Made by a program: the position numbers and the translations under genes
Source: Agapanthus africanus
Lineage: Eukaryota; Streptophyta; Magnoliopsida; Asparagales; Amaryllidaceae
NCBI GenBank assembly: GCA_030015575.1
Contig: JASDDO010000018.1
Coordinates: 377,823,908-377,887,907 of the forward strand
Direction: 5' to 3'
Length of the DNA stretch: 64,000 nucleotides
Notes under the pieces: generated by a model
What the model was told of the DNA's origin: nothing
Database searches by the model: none
The model's input: the letters and a program-made list of their open reading frames with translations, nothing else
Shown here: one piece after another, positions 1-11,700 of the stretch
How the letters are laid out: each line of letters opens with the position of its first letter
Numbering within the stretch: position 1 is the first letter of the stretch

Positions 1-853
1 GGTCTTTTAACCCTTAGAAAATCTCACCATTTCTCTTGGGTTTAGATTTTCAGAGCTCTGCTCTTTGCTTAAGAATTTCAGAGCTTTGCTCTTGTTTTCA
101 GAACTCTAGAGCTTTGCTCTTATTTCCCAAAGTTTAGAAAACTTTAGGTAATAATTAATTTTAAAATTAAGTTAAGTTAATTTAAATTAATTTTAACCAA
201 TAGAGCTCTGCTCTCATGGATCTTTTGATCTGAAGAAATTCCCTTTAGGGTTTCATTAACAGAGCTTTGCTCTCACAAATTCATAGATCTACAGAGATCT
301 TATTCATGGGTTCTAACCCATGAACAGAGCTTTGCTCTTTGAATCAAATGTAGATCTTTTAGATCTGAAACAAATGAAGAATTTTTCTATAAGCTTTCAT
401 GGATCTTCTTTCTTTTTTATTTCAGAAATTTTAATTTTAAATTTCTTTTCAAAGACTTTCTTTTTGATGGAATATTATAGAGCTAAGCTCTTTCTTAAGG
501 AATTTTAATTCTTTTGAGACCAGATTTTGACAAGTGTCACTCTGTGACAGAGCTTTGCTCTGAAAGAGGAGATTCTCTCCTTGTCTCTAGGGATTCTTTC
601 CCCATTTTTATTATGGGAATGTTCCCCCTAAGGGCCAACTGACAATCTCATCCAATGATGAGTTTGTCTCCTTAATTGACGTATTATCATTTAGATTTTG
701 TGGGTCCCTCTTTAGTCCCCTACTCACTGCACTGGGGTGCGGTGTAATTAATTTTGATTTTAATCTAATTAATGCATTTTCTTCTTTTTTTTTTTTAATG
801 TGAAACGTTGGGATTATAATACTGACGGCTACATTGCTCTTTTTGTAGCGATC
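1..853 (+). promoter_or_regulatory. Upstream region of PMD gene, rich in short hairpins
   Basis: This AT-rich stretch has no convincing ORF. It holds repeated AGAGC-TTT-GCTCT or close variants (52-64, 80-92, 108-120, about 202, 261, 326, 480, 550) and other perfect short inverted repeats. Examples are 303-312 with 315-324 (10-bp arms), 352-357/361-366, 535-540/544-549 (arms TGTCAC and GTGACA, loop TCT) and 647-652/657-662. The same motif occurs in the element's LTR. A polypyrimidine run (781-796) precedes the coding region, and TTTTTGTAG just before the ATG at 854 could be a 3' splice site of a 5'UTR intron. No clear TATA box was seen. Confidence 0.5.
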
Positions 854-3800
854 ATGTCTGAAGACACTTCATTCCCGTTTGTCCGCTCGGAGGAAGGATT
901 CCCAGAGGCGCCTTTGGACCGTGAGGTCCTGACCATGATCAAGGCATACGACCCTGAGCATAAGAGTCTCCACCTTTGGGGGTCGTGGTACAATCAGATC
1001 ATTATGGGCCGACGGAGCTTTACATGCGCGGTGCCGTCGGAACCCATAACGGCGATTCATTATGCTACCCCACCCTCGGTGCAGTATGCCGTGGAGCTGG
1101 CCGACTGGACATCAAAAGGTTTTCTACATCCCGCTATAGATGCGATACCGGTCCAGCGTCCTATGGTTTTGGACATCCTAGGACGTCGTATCTGTCAAGG
1201 TGAAGCGCGGCCTTGGGGGCAATCGTATAACCTTGGTCTGATTCCCCGCCACCCGATTGGCTATCTGCCGTGGGCCCGGTATATCCTGTCGACGAAGAAG
1301 TCGCAGTTGATAAGACTAGGATTGTACACCGCAGTCTACGTCTCTCTCTTCCAATATCCTACGCTCCCCACCTGGTGGCTCAAGGCCTTCTTGGAGCAAT
1401 GGAATATTCCCACCCACAATTTCCTTGCCATGGATCGGGAAGTGTCAATTTCTCTGGAGGAATTTGCGGAGGTATCCGGCTTACCGGTGATGGGGGAACA
1501 TTATGAGGAGCTGCTCCCAACAGACGTGTACGTTTTCGGAGCTAGGCCAATGGTAAGGGGGGTCACTCCGGATACTGCTGTTCAACACCAGTTCCCAAGC
1601 TTAATTAACGTGTTGAACATATATGAGTCTCTCTTCGTTGAACATGGGAGTCGAGGAGTTAACTTTGAGGATTTCATTGCTCGGTTCCTTCATCCCAACG
1701 CCCTCTCTGCGGCCACTGCCAAGTCTACCACCCTTGAGGATCCTTTCGGTTTAGGTTTGGATAACCTGCCGGCGAGCGAAATAGGTCAAAAGGATTTTTT
1801 TCTTCCTAACTTTCCAACCGTGTCTCTTGCAGAAGTAGCGGCCCCTGGGATGGATGAGGAGACCTTTTTCTTGGGGTTTCTCGGGTTATGGTTGAGTTGG
1901 TTCGCTATCCCGATGCACTCTCATCGAATGCGACCCTCTATCTTTTATCCAGCACATCGGATGGTCATCGGGGTGAAGGTAGCTGTTGGGATCGCCGGCC
2001 TGGCACACTTATACCACGGTCTCAGTCGAGCGGCGGATGCCAGTGAGCCCGGGGTTTTGCATGTGGTCTTCCCGATGCATTACTTCGCGTCGTGGCTCGA
2101 GTTACACACAGCGGGTGTCTTCGGGATGCATAAGAGGCCCTCGTTCTTTGACAAGAGCGGTTTTCCTCGCATTATACAACTGATCGGTGCATCAATTGTA
2201 AACCCTTCACAACGGAACGCTAGGGGCTTGCTCCTTCGCCCTCATACCGTCGAAGCCGGGATGTCCTTTGTCGATAAGGTGTTGACCGTCGGAAAGGTGT
2301 CTACCACCGTGACGCGGCCATTACAGGATATTTTTAAGGACGGAGCTTCTGTTTTAACGGCCCGGGAGACCCTCCACCTATATTCCATTAGACCGGGCTT
2401 TTTAGTTTTTAGGCAGAATGATGTGGCAATTTTTATGAGGTATAACCCACATCGTTTTGCTCAACAACTGGGCTACGATCAAGGGGTCCCCTTGGAAGCC
2501 TTTTTGGTGGAACCAGTTGTCACTGAAGAGGGGATGGAGAACGCCTTGCACCATTTCATGCGCGTGAATACGACCTCTCGTTTTTTTATTAATGCGCCGA
2601 CTTACGCTCCGAGACTCCTCAATGTGTACAAAGACTGGTACAATCATGCGACAGGGGCAGTCATAAAGGAGGAAAGGCGACTGTTGGTTGATCGTAAGGG
2701 TGCACCTCCAGGTACCGATCGCAACGCTCCCTTGGTTCCTAGGACCCCAGTAATCGCTCCCTTAAAAGATGCCGGGGGCAGACCATCACGCGCGCAAAGT
2801 CCTCCACGTGAACTATCACCTCCTGATATCGCGGAAGTACCTCCTGCACCCTGTGCTCAGGTGGAAGCAGTGGTTGTACCCTCACCGGAGTCTGGCATGG
2901 GTGCGGACATCGGGACTCGTCGTCCCAGAGCAGCTGCTAAACGGAAGTCGATCCCTCGCGGGCCCAGGGTCGGAGGGCAAAAGAAAAAGAAGTCGCTCTT
3001 TGCAGCGGACGCTGCGTTCGGCCAGGAACCCCACGCTCCTTATTCCGAGGGTCTGCTCGAATATGGGACTAACGCGGGATTATTGATGCCGCTGCCGGAC
3101 GATACAGACTTGGAAGCTGCTCTCAGAGCTTCAGCATGGCTGGTGAAGCGTGATGCGTGGCTGGCTAGGCTTGCGCAATCAGGTAACTAGTAGTCACTTT
3201 TTCTTTATTGCAACGTATTTTCTTCGTCATTTCATTATATATGTATTTACTTTTTAACTAACGCTTTTTCTTTCTTTTCTTTCAACAGGCATTACCGATG
3301 AAGAAGCCATTGCCGCTTCTCTGAAGACTTTCCAGGAGGAGGAACGTCTCAGAGAATCTAAGGGTCTAAGTAAGTTTCGATTCATCGAATTTTTCATTTT
3401 CCTTGCGTTATGGTCGATCTAACCTTTCCATCTTACTTGCAGGGACTTCAATGCCGCTCCCTCCTAGTGACGTAGATGTTCTACCAGCAGCCGATGTTCC
3501 TGTTTCCTCTGGGACACCGCAGGAGGCTCATCTCGGAGAACCGATGAGAGATGCCTTAAAGGCTTTGGAGGCATCCCTGAATGAAGATGATGATGCTTTG
3601 AAGGAGGCATCACGGAGGTCCCTCATGACCGCTCGGGAGGAGAGGAAACGGTTGAGGCGTGAGGCGAAGGCGCGTAGGGCTGCCTTGGCTATGGGAGCGG
3701 GCCCTAGCACCGTTCCTCGAGCTGATACTCCCTCTGAAGAGGCCCCCGTCGCCCTGTCCACTGCCCGCAGAGGGGTGGCACGTGCAGCTCGGAGCGCGAA

Positions 3801-5687
3801 CGGTAAATCCGCCTCAGGTAATGTTTCTCTTGGAGTTTTTGTTATAAGTATCTTAATGTCGTTTGTCCTTACATCTCTCATCTTGCAGGACCAAGTCCGA
3901 TCGAAGGGGAGGCGGAAACCGTCAATCTCGAAGGGACAGAGGGGGCAGTACCTGCCGGACTCGAGCCGACGGTGGGCAACGTCGTTGTGGCTTTGGAGCT
4001 TGGGGTAGAGGTTGAGGGGCCTGCAGCCGATAAGGTCACGGATGCCGAACCCGAAGTGGTGGCAGATGACGTGATCATTATAACTGAGCCCAGAGTGGCG
4101 GTGAATGAGGCGCTCGAGATCGGTGATCCTCCGGCGATGGTGGACGATACAACCGCCACTATTGAGCCTGATATGGTAGTGGGCGAGGTGGCCATGATTC
4201 CTGAAGACGAGCCAACCGCTCCTTCTCTGGAATCTGGCAATACTCCAGTCATAGCTCTTCCCGTCTACGGTCCTCCGCCGTCTCCCGGGCTTGCGAGCAC
4301 GACGACGGTCCCTATTGAATCGGGCGATGAGGCCACAGGCGGTGGTCTCATGTCGATAGAGGAGGGAGTCGTCTCTGTTTCCGCCGGGAGCTCCTCAGGT
4401 ACACCTTAAGTTGTTGTTTTTTTTTTTTTTTTTATTTGCTCTACAATCTTTTCTGACAAGTTCATTTTTCGTAATGCAGGTGCAGCTAGTGTTGATGTCC
4501 CACTACTTGAGGGAGCTCCTTCCACGACTGCCTTGGCGATGGTTACCCCTCAGCCTTCTCTTACGCCGTTAAAGATGTTGGAAGGTATGGGCTTATAACT
4601 TATTAATCCTATTTTTGAGATATACAGTTTATGTACTGAAGTCACACTGTTGTATCTTTCAGGAGTGCTTTTTGATCATCTCTATCAAGTGTTGCTCCCA
4701 CACTTCTCCTTCCCATCTGAATTCGCCTCCCCGTCTGGTGGCGCTGGTGAGTACTTGTTCCCGATTGGTAGCTTTGTCTTTTTAGCGGTAGAATTATTTC
4801 CAACTCTCTCTTGTTGTGACTGCAGCGTTGCAAATCGAAGGGGGAGCAGGAAGATTGGCTGTGCCACCAGCCCTTCCGGACTTGCCACCTGTCTCCACTG
4901 GTATAGTAAACCATCTTATCAATGACTTCCTTCATATCTATTGAATCATCATCTAATCGCGTTTCGTCTTTTTCCAGCCGTCGTTCCAGTCTCGGTGCCT
5001 TTCGAGTCTCGCATTACAATACCGGGCGGCCCTTCCCAGCGGCGTCCGTCCTCAAAAGGTGCCGCGAATAGTTTGCGCATGTTGAGCGACTATATTGAGG
5101 AACTCGACATCGAGGCTCCTGTATCTGCTGAGGACTTCGCCACGACGGTTAACCCAATGTTGGCGATATTCGCCACTTTCCATGACGAGAGTATTGTTGC
5201 CTCCTGGGTTAACTATTGTCGGGAGGTCGAGGCTCGCCTTTATCAGCTGGAGTCAATGCGCCCGTCCCCCGAGACTTTGGCCTTGAGTACTCAATGGGGA
5301 GCATGGCTCGAGCAAAGCGCTTCTCGTTTCCGTCATCTGGAACAAGAAGTGGCTTTGAGGCTGAAGGAGTGCCAAGATTCTTCGAGCAGAACTGCTCGCT
5401 TGCGTGCCGAAGTTGAGGCGAACGCTGCTGAGGTAAAGACCGTGTTCAAGGGCCTTCTGGAGCGCATGTCGAATGGGCTGAGACTAAAGCGGGCACTTGA
5501 TGTCGCCGAGCATGACACTCCAGGCCGTGAAGCTGCTTATCAAGCCGTTAGGGATCAGCTTGCCTCCGTCGCACAGCAACGGGCCCAGGTGGAGGCGGAG
5601 CTGATAATCGCATCCAATCGGGAAAAGGCATGGAAGGAGGTGTACGAACAACTGATAGAGCTATTTAAGACGCTTCCTTCCCAATAG
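854..5687 (+). CDS. Plant mobile domain (PMD) protein, eight exons, antisense in retroelement
   Basis: Exons that join into one open frame are 854-3182, 3289-3369, 3443-3817, 3889-4398, 4480-4584, 4663-4746, 4826-4900 and 4978-5687. All introns are GT-AG, and the joined frame is about 1422 codons. Exon 1 contains an aminotransferase-like plant mobile domain (roughly residues 150-560, with segments such as LPTWWLKAFLEQWNIPTH and the SISLEEFAEVSGLPV core). Basic, nuclear-signal-like clusters follow around residues 690-716 (KRKS, KKKK). The middle exons are acidic, proline-rich linker. The last exon is predominantly charged and helical, likely coiled coil, ending LFKTLPSQ. PMDs are known in plant nuclear proteins and in gypsy and MULE transposons; the molecular role in transposons is unknown. 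I chose ATG 854 because the frame to its left has only a GTG. It converges with gag-pol. It could be active, since no stop or frameshift was seen. Confidence 0.8.
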
Positions 5688-5791
5688 CTGCCTTTGTATC
5701 AATGTATTTGTAAAAATTTTCTTTTCTGAGTAACGTGTACCCTCTCTTCGCTCTTTTGTATGATTCACCATGTATTTGATTGAGGTCAATG

Positions 5792-5797
5792 AATAAA
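5792..5797 (+). promoter_or_regulatory. Poly(A) signal of PMD gene
   Basis: AATAAA lies 105 bases past the PMD stop codon, in a T-rich region with TTTGTA-like upstream elements. It is a plausible end signal for the antisense transcript. Confidence 0.55.
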
Positions 5798-5952
5798 GAT
5801 ACACACTTTCTTTTGCAATATCTTGTACGTTCTTTTGTTTTCTGCCTTTACACCATGATGTTGTCGATGAACTTGATTGGCATACAACTTAATTTCTCCA
5901 AGAGGCAACGATGGCTTAGGCCGCAGGTTCAGATCTGCCGCCTAAGACTTTT

Positions 5953-6135
5953 CAATTCTATGAGCCGTAAGGGTCTCATAGAGATTTTTCTCCCTACGGA
6001 TCGAGAGGATCTCATAGGTGGATTTTCTCCTTAGGAATCGTGAGGATTCCTAAGTGTGGTTTTCTCTTATAAGTCGTAAGGATCCTATAAGAGCATTTCT
6101 CCCTCTTACGAATCGAGAGGACTCGTAAGCGGTTG
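5953..6135. repeat. Hairpin-module cluster 1 (five modules)
   Basis: Five inverted repeats are spaced about 40 bases apart, each with a 5-base loop, and are separated by TTTTCTCC-type spacers. Best case: arms CTTAGGAATC (6030-6039) and GATTCCTAAG (6045-6054), loop GTGAG. Others: 5957-5982 (loop GTAAG), 5994-6018 (loop GAGAG, imperfect), 6064-6093 (loop GTAAG, 8-bp outer stem) and 6105-6129 (loop GAGAG, 9 of 10 paired). Stems differ between modules; the loop is nearly constant. Confidence 0.75.
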
Positions 6136-6289
6136 TTTCCCTCTTTGTCGAGAATCGACTTCAGAGAGTGAGATCCGTGAATAGTATGCAAGAGACCATT
6201 TAGGATTGACTTGCAGGATCCCATTGTTCAGGAAGCAGGTTTTTGAATCCTTACTGCCCGAAATGTGAGTCAAAGAAGATCTCGTCACG

Positions 6290-7270
6290 GAGTGTTTTGT
6301 ATCCGCGAGTTGAGAAGTTTTGCGAGGGATTATTTGTTTCCCAAGCGCCAAGGATTATTTGTGTCCTTGGGGTTTGAAACGAGTCGATGGTTCCCACGGA
6401 GGCACTGGTGGCTCTGCGAGTCGACGCGGATCAGAAGGCTCTCGTCAAGGAGTGTTTGTATCCGTGAGTTGAGAAGTTTTGCGAGGGATTATTTGTTTCC
6501 CAAGCGCCAAGGATTATTTGTGTCCTTGGGGTTTGAAACGAGTCGATGGTTCCCACGGAGGCGCTGGTGGCTCTGCGAGTCGACGCGGATCAGAAGGCTC
6601 TCGTCAAGGAGTGTTTGTATCCGTGAGTTGAGAAGTTTTGCGAGGGATTATTTGTTTCCCAAGCGCCAAGGATTATTTGTGTCCTTGGGGTTTGAAACGA
6701 GTCGATGGTTCCCACGGAGGCACTGGTGGCTCTGCGAGTCGACGCGGATCAGAAGGCTCTCGTCAAGGAGTGTTTGTATCCGTGAGTTGAGAAGTTTTGC
6801 GAGGGATTATTTGTTTCCAAAGCGCCAAGGATTATTTGTGTCCTTGGGGTTTGAAACGAGTCGATGGTTCCCACGGAGGCGCTGGTGGCTCTGCGAGTCG
6901 ACGCGGATCAGAAGGCTCTCGTCAAGGAGTGTTTGTATCCGTGAGTTGAGAAGTTTTGCGAGGGATTATTTGTTTCCCAAGCGCCAAGGATTATTTGTGT
7001 CCTTGGGGTTTGAAACGAGTCGATGGTTCCCACGGAGGCGCTGGTGGCTCTGCGAGTCGACGCGGATCAGAAGGCTCTCGTCAAGGAGTGTTTGTATCCG
7101 TGAGTTGAGAAGTTTTGCGAGGGATTATTTGTTTCCCAAGCGCCAAGGATTATTTGTGTCCTTGGGGTTTGAAACGAGTCGATGGTTCCCACGGAGGCGC
7201 TGGTGGCTCTGCGAGTCGACGCGGATCAGAAGGCTCTCGTCAAGGAGTGTTTGTATCCGTGAGTTGAGAG
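6290..7270. repeat. 159-bp tandem array, about six copies
   Basis: Near-identical 159-bp units (for example GAGTTGAGAAG at 6307, 6466 and every 159 thereafter) end in a truncated copy at about 7255-7270. Because 159 is 53 codons, one frame stays open over the array (6265-7824), but the peptide is purely repetitive and has no recognised domain. It lies in the 3' non-coding region of the retroelement, a place where Tat/Ogre elements are known to generate satellite-like arrays. It splits hairpin cluster 1 from cluster 2. Confidence 0.9.
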
Positions 7271-7850
7271 GTTTGCCGGCTTCTTCGGTTGAAATGACCG
7301 TTGAGGTTTGGCTTCGTCGTTCGACGGAATCCGCTGGGGAAGTATGGTTTCTTCTTTGTTTGCGCCCTTGGATTGTATACAGGGATCGATGTGATCTTAA
7401 CTGTAGGGATAGAATTTTATCATTATTATTATTAATTTTTTTTGTTGTATTTCCGCGATGCTCTATCATTTCAGCTTTTATATCGCGAAGGTCGCGATTG
7501 CCGAAACATTTCGGCTATTTTTCGCGGTGCCCAATCATTTCGGCTATTTATTTTATTTTTACTCGCTGCTTTTTATTGCGAGTTGCCCAATCATTTCGGC
7601 TATTTTCCATGCGTACATTTTTTTATACTTGCTATTTTTTATTGCAAGTTGCCCTATCATTTCGGCTATTTTGTATGCATGTGCGGTCTATTGGCTTTCT
7701 CCGTAGACCTAAGATTGGACACCGATTTCGGCATCAGCACCGCTACAACTGGGATATTGCCAGGAGCGAATCATCATTTGCCTCTATCGTTGTCGAACAA
7801 AGGAGGCTTAGCGACCAGGGTTAGGGTCCTGTCGACTAAGGCTTTCGATT
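7271..7850. other. Retroelement 3' region with CATTTCGGCTATTT-type repeats
   Basis: No convincing gene. Variants of ATCATTTCGGCTATTT recur at about 7460, 7500, 7530, 7590 and 7655, separated by T-rich spacers. They look like a decayed short tandem array in the 3' region. Confidence 0.5.
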
Positions 7851-8021
7851 TCATGAGCCGTAAGGGTCTCGTGAAGGTATTTCTCCCCACAAGTCGTGAG
7901 GATCTTGTAGGTGTATTTTCTCCTTAGGAACCATGAGGGTTCCTAGGTGTTTTGTTCTTCTGTAAGTCGTAAGGATCCTACAGGAGGGTTTTCTCCTCAT
8001 AAATCGAGGGGATTTATAAGG
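7851..8021. repeat. Hairpin-module cluster 2 (five modules)
   Basis: This has the same order of modules as cluster 1. Arms and loops: 7851-7874 (loop GTAAG, one T-G wobble), 7886-7912 (loop GTGAG, partly decayed), 7923-7932/7938-7947 (loop ATGAG, 10 pairs with one wobble), 7960-7983 (loop GTAAG) and 7996-8005/8011-8020 (loop GAGGG, 9 of 10 paired). It is preceded by a GACTAAGGCTTTC leader similar to those before the other clusters. Confidence 0.75.
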
Positions 8022-8190
8022 GTTGTTTATCATGCGAACGTATTCCCAGTTACGGATGAAATTTGGCTGGGGAAATGTTTATTCGCGCCCGTGGATTGTA
8101 TACAAGGGTCAATATTGAATCACTTGTAGGGCAACATTGGAAGTTTGTGGGGGTTTGCTTAAGCACAGGTTTAGGTCTCTGTGACTTAAG

Positions 8191-8373
8191 ACTTTCAAAT
8201 CCTATGAGCCGTGAGGGTCCCATAAGAGAGTTCTCCTTACGAGTCGTGAGGATCTCGCAAGCGTATTTTCTCCTTAGGAATCGTGGGGATTCCTAAGTGT
8301 GTTGTTCCCTTGTAAGTCGTAAGGATCTCACACGGGTGGTTTCTCCTTACAGGGTCGAGAGGACCCTGTAAGG
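8191..8373. repeat. Hairpin-module cluster 3 (five modules)
   Basis: Third copy of the module set. The best hairpins are 8273-8282/8288-8297 (perfect 10-bp arms, loop GTGGG) and 8345-8356/8362-8373 (perfect 12-bp arms, loop GAGAG). Three weaker ones have loops GTGAG, GTGAG and GTAAG. The last stem differs from the corresponding stems in clusters 1 and 2 on both arms, so pairing is kept while sequence changes. Confidence 0.8.
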
Positions 8374-8700
8374 GTTCTTTAACGAAGTTGCGCCCTTTCG
8401 GGTTTTCACAAACATTCGCCGGCAGTCCTGCTGTTTTTTTTACTCACGGAGCCCTTTCGGGTTTTCAACCGTGCCCATCTTGCTTATGGACATACCGTTT
8501 TTTTTTTTTTTTTTTTTTTATAATCTCGTTAGTCTAAAGATGCAGCGGTAGTAGTTTAAAGACGTTTCGGTCTGATATTAGTTTAAGGACATTTCGGTCC
8601 AGCGTTGAGAGGGCTGGCTACTGCTTATAAAGCTTGAGCTTAGGAAGATAGCGAGCGGACATAGTCGTCGTCATCTACCATTGACCTAGGCTGTGGCTCA
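8374..8700. other. Region between hairpins and gag-pol stop
   Basis: It contains two copies of GCCCTTTCGGGTTTTC (about 8390 and 8451), a T-run near 8500, and two units of the LTR 27-mer (about 8545-8605, with TTTCGGTC cores). No gene was seen. Confidence 0.55.
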
Positions 8701-11700
8701 TTAAGCGTAGTATTTCTTTAGGAAGCGACCGTTTATTGGCCTGAAAGGCCTTTCACCGTGCTTGTCCATGAGTAGATAGGCCCCGCCTTGGTAGACCTTA
8801 TCAATGATGTACGGTCCTTCATAGTTTGGCTCAAACTTTCCCCGCTTGGCGCGATTGGGGATCATGGGCCTTTTGACCACTAGCACGAGTTCGCCTTGAT
8901 GGAACGTCCTCGGTCGGGTCAATCTTTCGTATGAGCGCGTCATCTTTGCTTTATAAGCCTCTAGATCTTGTTGCGCTATGAGCCGTGTTCCTTCAAGGGC
9001 GTCAAGCTCCTCAAGTCGGAGGTGAGCATTTTCTTCATCCGTCAGCTCGTAGTGAACTGCCACTCGCAAAGAGGGTAATTCTATTTCGAGAGGGAGTACT
9101 GCTTCCGTCCCAAACACCAACGCGTATGGCGTTGTTTTTGTGGCTGTCTTGAACGTAGTTCGATACGCCCAAAGAGCTTCTTGCAACCTCTCGTGCCAGT
9201 CTTTCTTATTTCGGGATACTGTTTTCTTTATGATCTTCGTCAAGGTCTTGTTGAAGGCCTCAGCTAGACCGTTAGCTCGCGGATTATAAACTGAGGAATA
9301 TCTCCAGTCTATATTATGCTGCTGTGCGAAGCGGCTAATTTTATGGCTTCGGTAGGCTGGCCCGTTATCGGAGATGATCCGTCGCGGAGTTCCAAACCGA
9401 TATATGACATGCGTCTTGAAGAAATGGAGGATGTTTTCCGTTTTTACTTCCTTCAACGGTACCGCCTCTGCCCATTTGGAGAAGTAATCAGTCGTCGCCA
9501 AGATGAAACGATGTCCCTTTGACGATGCTGGTTCGATGGGGCCGACTATGTCAGTTCCCCACATTTCGAATGGCCAACTAGCCACTGTTGGATGCAATGG
9601 ATTGGGATGCTGATGGATAAATTCCCCATGAATTTGACATGAATGACATTGCCTCGCATATTCGAGGCAATCCTGCATCATCGTGGGCCAGTAATAGCCC
9701 ATCCGCTTTATCTTCAACTTCATCTTAGGGCCTGCTTGGTGGGAACCGCAGAGTCCGTCGTGAACTTCTTGGATGACCCTTCTCGCTTCATCAGGTCCTA
9801 AGCATCTCAACCACAGAGAATCGAATGACCTCTTGTACAAAGTATCATTGACGAAGGCGAAAGACAGAGCTCGTTTCGTGAGCTGATGTCTTGTGGACGC
9901 TTCTTCAGGTATTCGGTGGAACTTGAAGTAATTTATGAAAACTTCTCTCCAGTCTTCGGTCTTCCCATGGTCTTTTATTTGTAGGGTCGTCTCCTCGTTC
10001 GCTCCTTTTTCTTCAGACGATTCTGGAGATACTTCTGCTGGGGCAAGCACTCGTCGGCTTTGTACCACGATTCTAACGTCGTCGAGATTCTCGTCAGCCA
10101 GTTCTTTAGCAAGTTTGGCTAGTGCGTCCGCTTTGCTGTTTTCCGCTCGCGGTATGCTCTCCAAAGTGTAGGAGGGAATTTGGGTTAGCAGTTGCTGCAC
10201 TTTTTCACCGTATTTTACCAATTCCGGTTTGCACGTTTGGTAATCGCCGTTCACTTGACTGACGACTAGTTGGGAGTCCCCATATATGAGGAGGCTTTCA
10301 ATCCCCATATCGATAGCGATCTCGAGGCCTGCTATCAAAGCCTCATATTCAGCCTCATTATTCGTTCTCGGCTCCGTCAAGGAGAAGGCGAAGCGCATTA
10401 TCCCTCCTTGTGGAGTCACGAAGATGAGTCCCACTCCCGATTTGATCATTGGCGTACTTTGTTTGTGCTTTTTCATAGAAGATGCTCCATCGAAATAAAG
10501 CTCCCAACGGCTATCACCACTGTCGATTGTGTCAAACGCGTGTCTGTCTGGCAAATCGCAATTTAAAGGAGAGTCGGCAGGTATGGGATGCTCAGCGAGG
10601 AAGTCGGCGATGGCCTGGCCTTTTACCGCCTTGAGAGGTTGATATGTTATCGAAAATTCCATCAAGAGCAGGGCCCATTTAGCGAGTCGTCCTGTCAATA
10701 TGGCTTTTGACATTAAATATTTGAGAGGGTCCACTTTTGAAATCAGACGGACCTCGTGCGCCAACGCATAGTGCCTAAGCTTTGTTATTGCGAAGATCAA
10801 TGCCAAGCAGTGTTTTTCAATGGGAGAATAGTTGCTTTCTGCCCCCAGCAGCACTCGACTTAAGTAGTAGAGTGCTCTTTCTTTCCCTTGATCGTTCTCT
10901 TGTGCCCATAATGCGCCTAAGGAACCTTCAAGGGCGGTCGTATAAAGAATGAGAGGCTTCCCCTTAACCGGGGCAGCCAACACCGGCGGGTTCTGCAGGT
11001 ACTGCTTGATCTCGTCTAGTGCGACTTGGCATTTTTGATCCCAAACGAATGGGGTTCCTTTCTTCATCAGGTGACTATAAGGGCGGCACTTTCCTGAAAG
11101 GTTGGCTATAAATCGCCGTATGTATGCGAGTTTCCCTTGGAGAGACCGCAACTGTTTGAGAGTCCTCGGCGGAGGCATTTCCATGATTGCTTTAATCTTT
11201 GACGGATCTATTTCAATACCTCGGTGTCGAACAACGAATCCCAGGAATTTGCCCGAGGAAACCCCGAACGCACATTTAAGAGGATTCATCTTCAGGTTGT
11301 ACTGCCGAAGGCGTTGAAATACAGTCTTCAGATGCTCGAGATGTTCCCCGTATGATTTGCTTTTAACCACGAGATCGTCGATATAGCATTCAACGATTTC
11401 GTGTATAAGGTCGTCGAAGATCTTTGTCATGGCCCTCTGATAAGTAGCGCCGGCGTTCTTCAAACCGAAGGGCATCACTTTATAACAAAATATCCCGAGA
11501 GGGGTCCTGAAAGCTGTGTGTTTCTGATCTTCAGGATGCATTTTTATTTGATTATACCCCGACGAGCCGTCCATGAAGGAGAAAACCTCATGAGTGGATG
11601 TATTGTCTATCATAAGTTCAGTAACTGGCACTGGGAAATCATCTTTTGGGCAGGCTTTATTAAGATCCCGAAAGTCTACGCATATGCGCACTGTCCCATT

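Noticed and set aside
1-700. 3' LTR of the Tat-like element at the left edge
   Set aside because: It shares only the small AGAGC-TTT-GCTCT motif with the 5' LTR and lacks the GGGCGAAACA end and a polypurine tract, so it is more likely internal sequence upstream of the PMD gene.
800-853. Earlier start for the PMD protein at 800
   Set aside because: It needs a GTG start; the nearby ATG at 798-800 is followed at once by TGA. ATG 854 is the first good start.
6265-7824. 519-codon plus-strand ORF over the 159-bp repeats
   Set aside because: Open only because 159 is a multiple of three; repetitive, no recognised domain, and its tail runs into non-repetitive 3' sequence. Kept as a repeat, not a gene.
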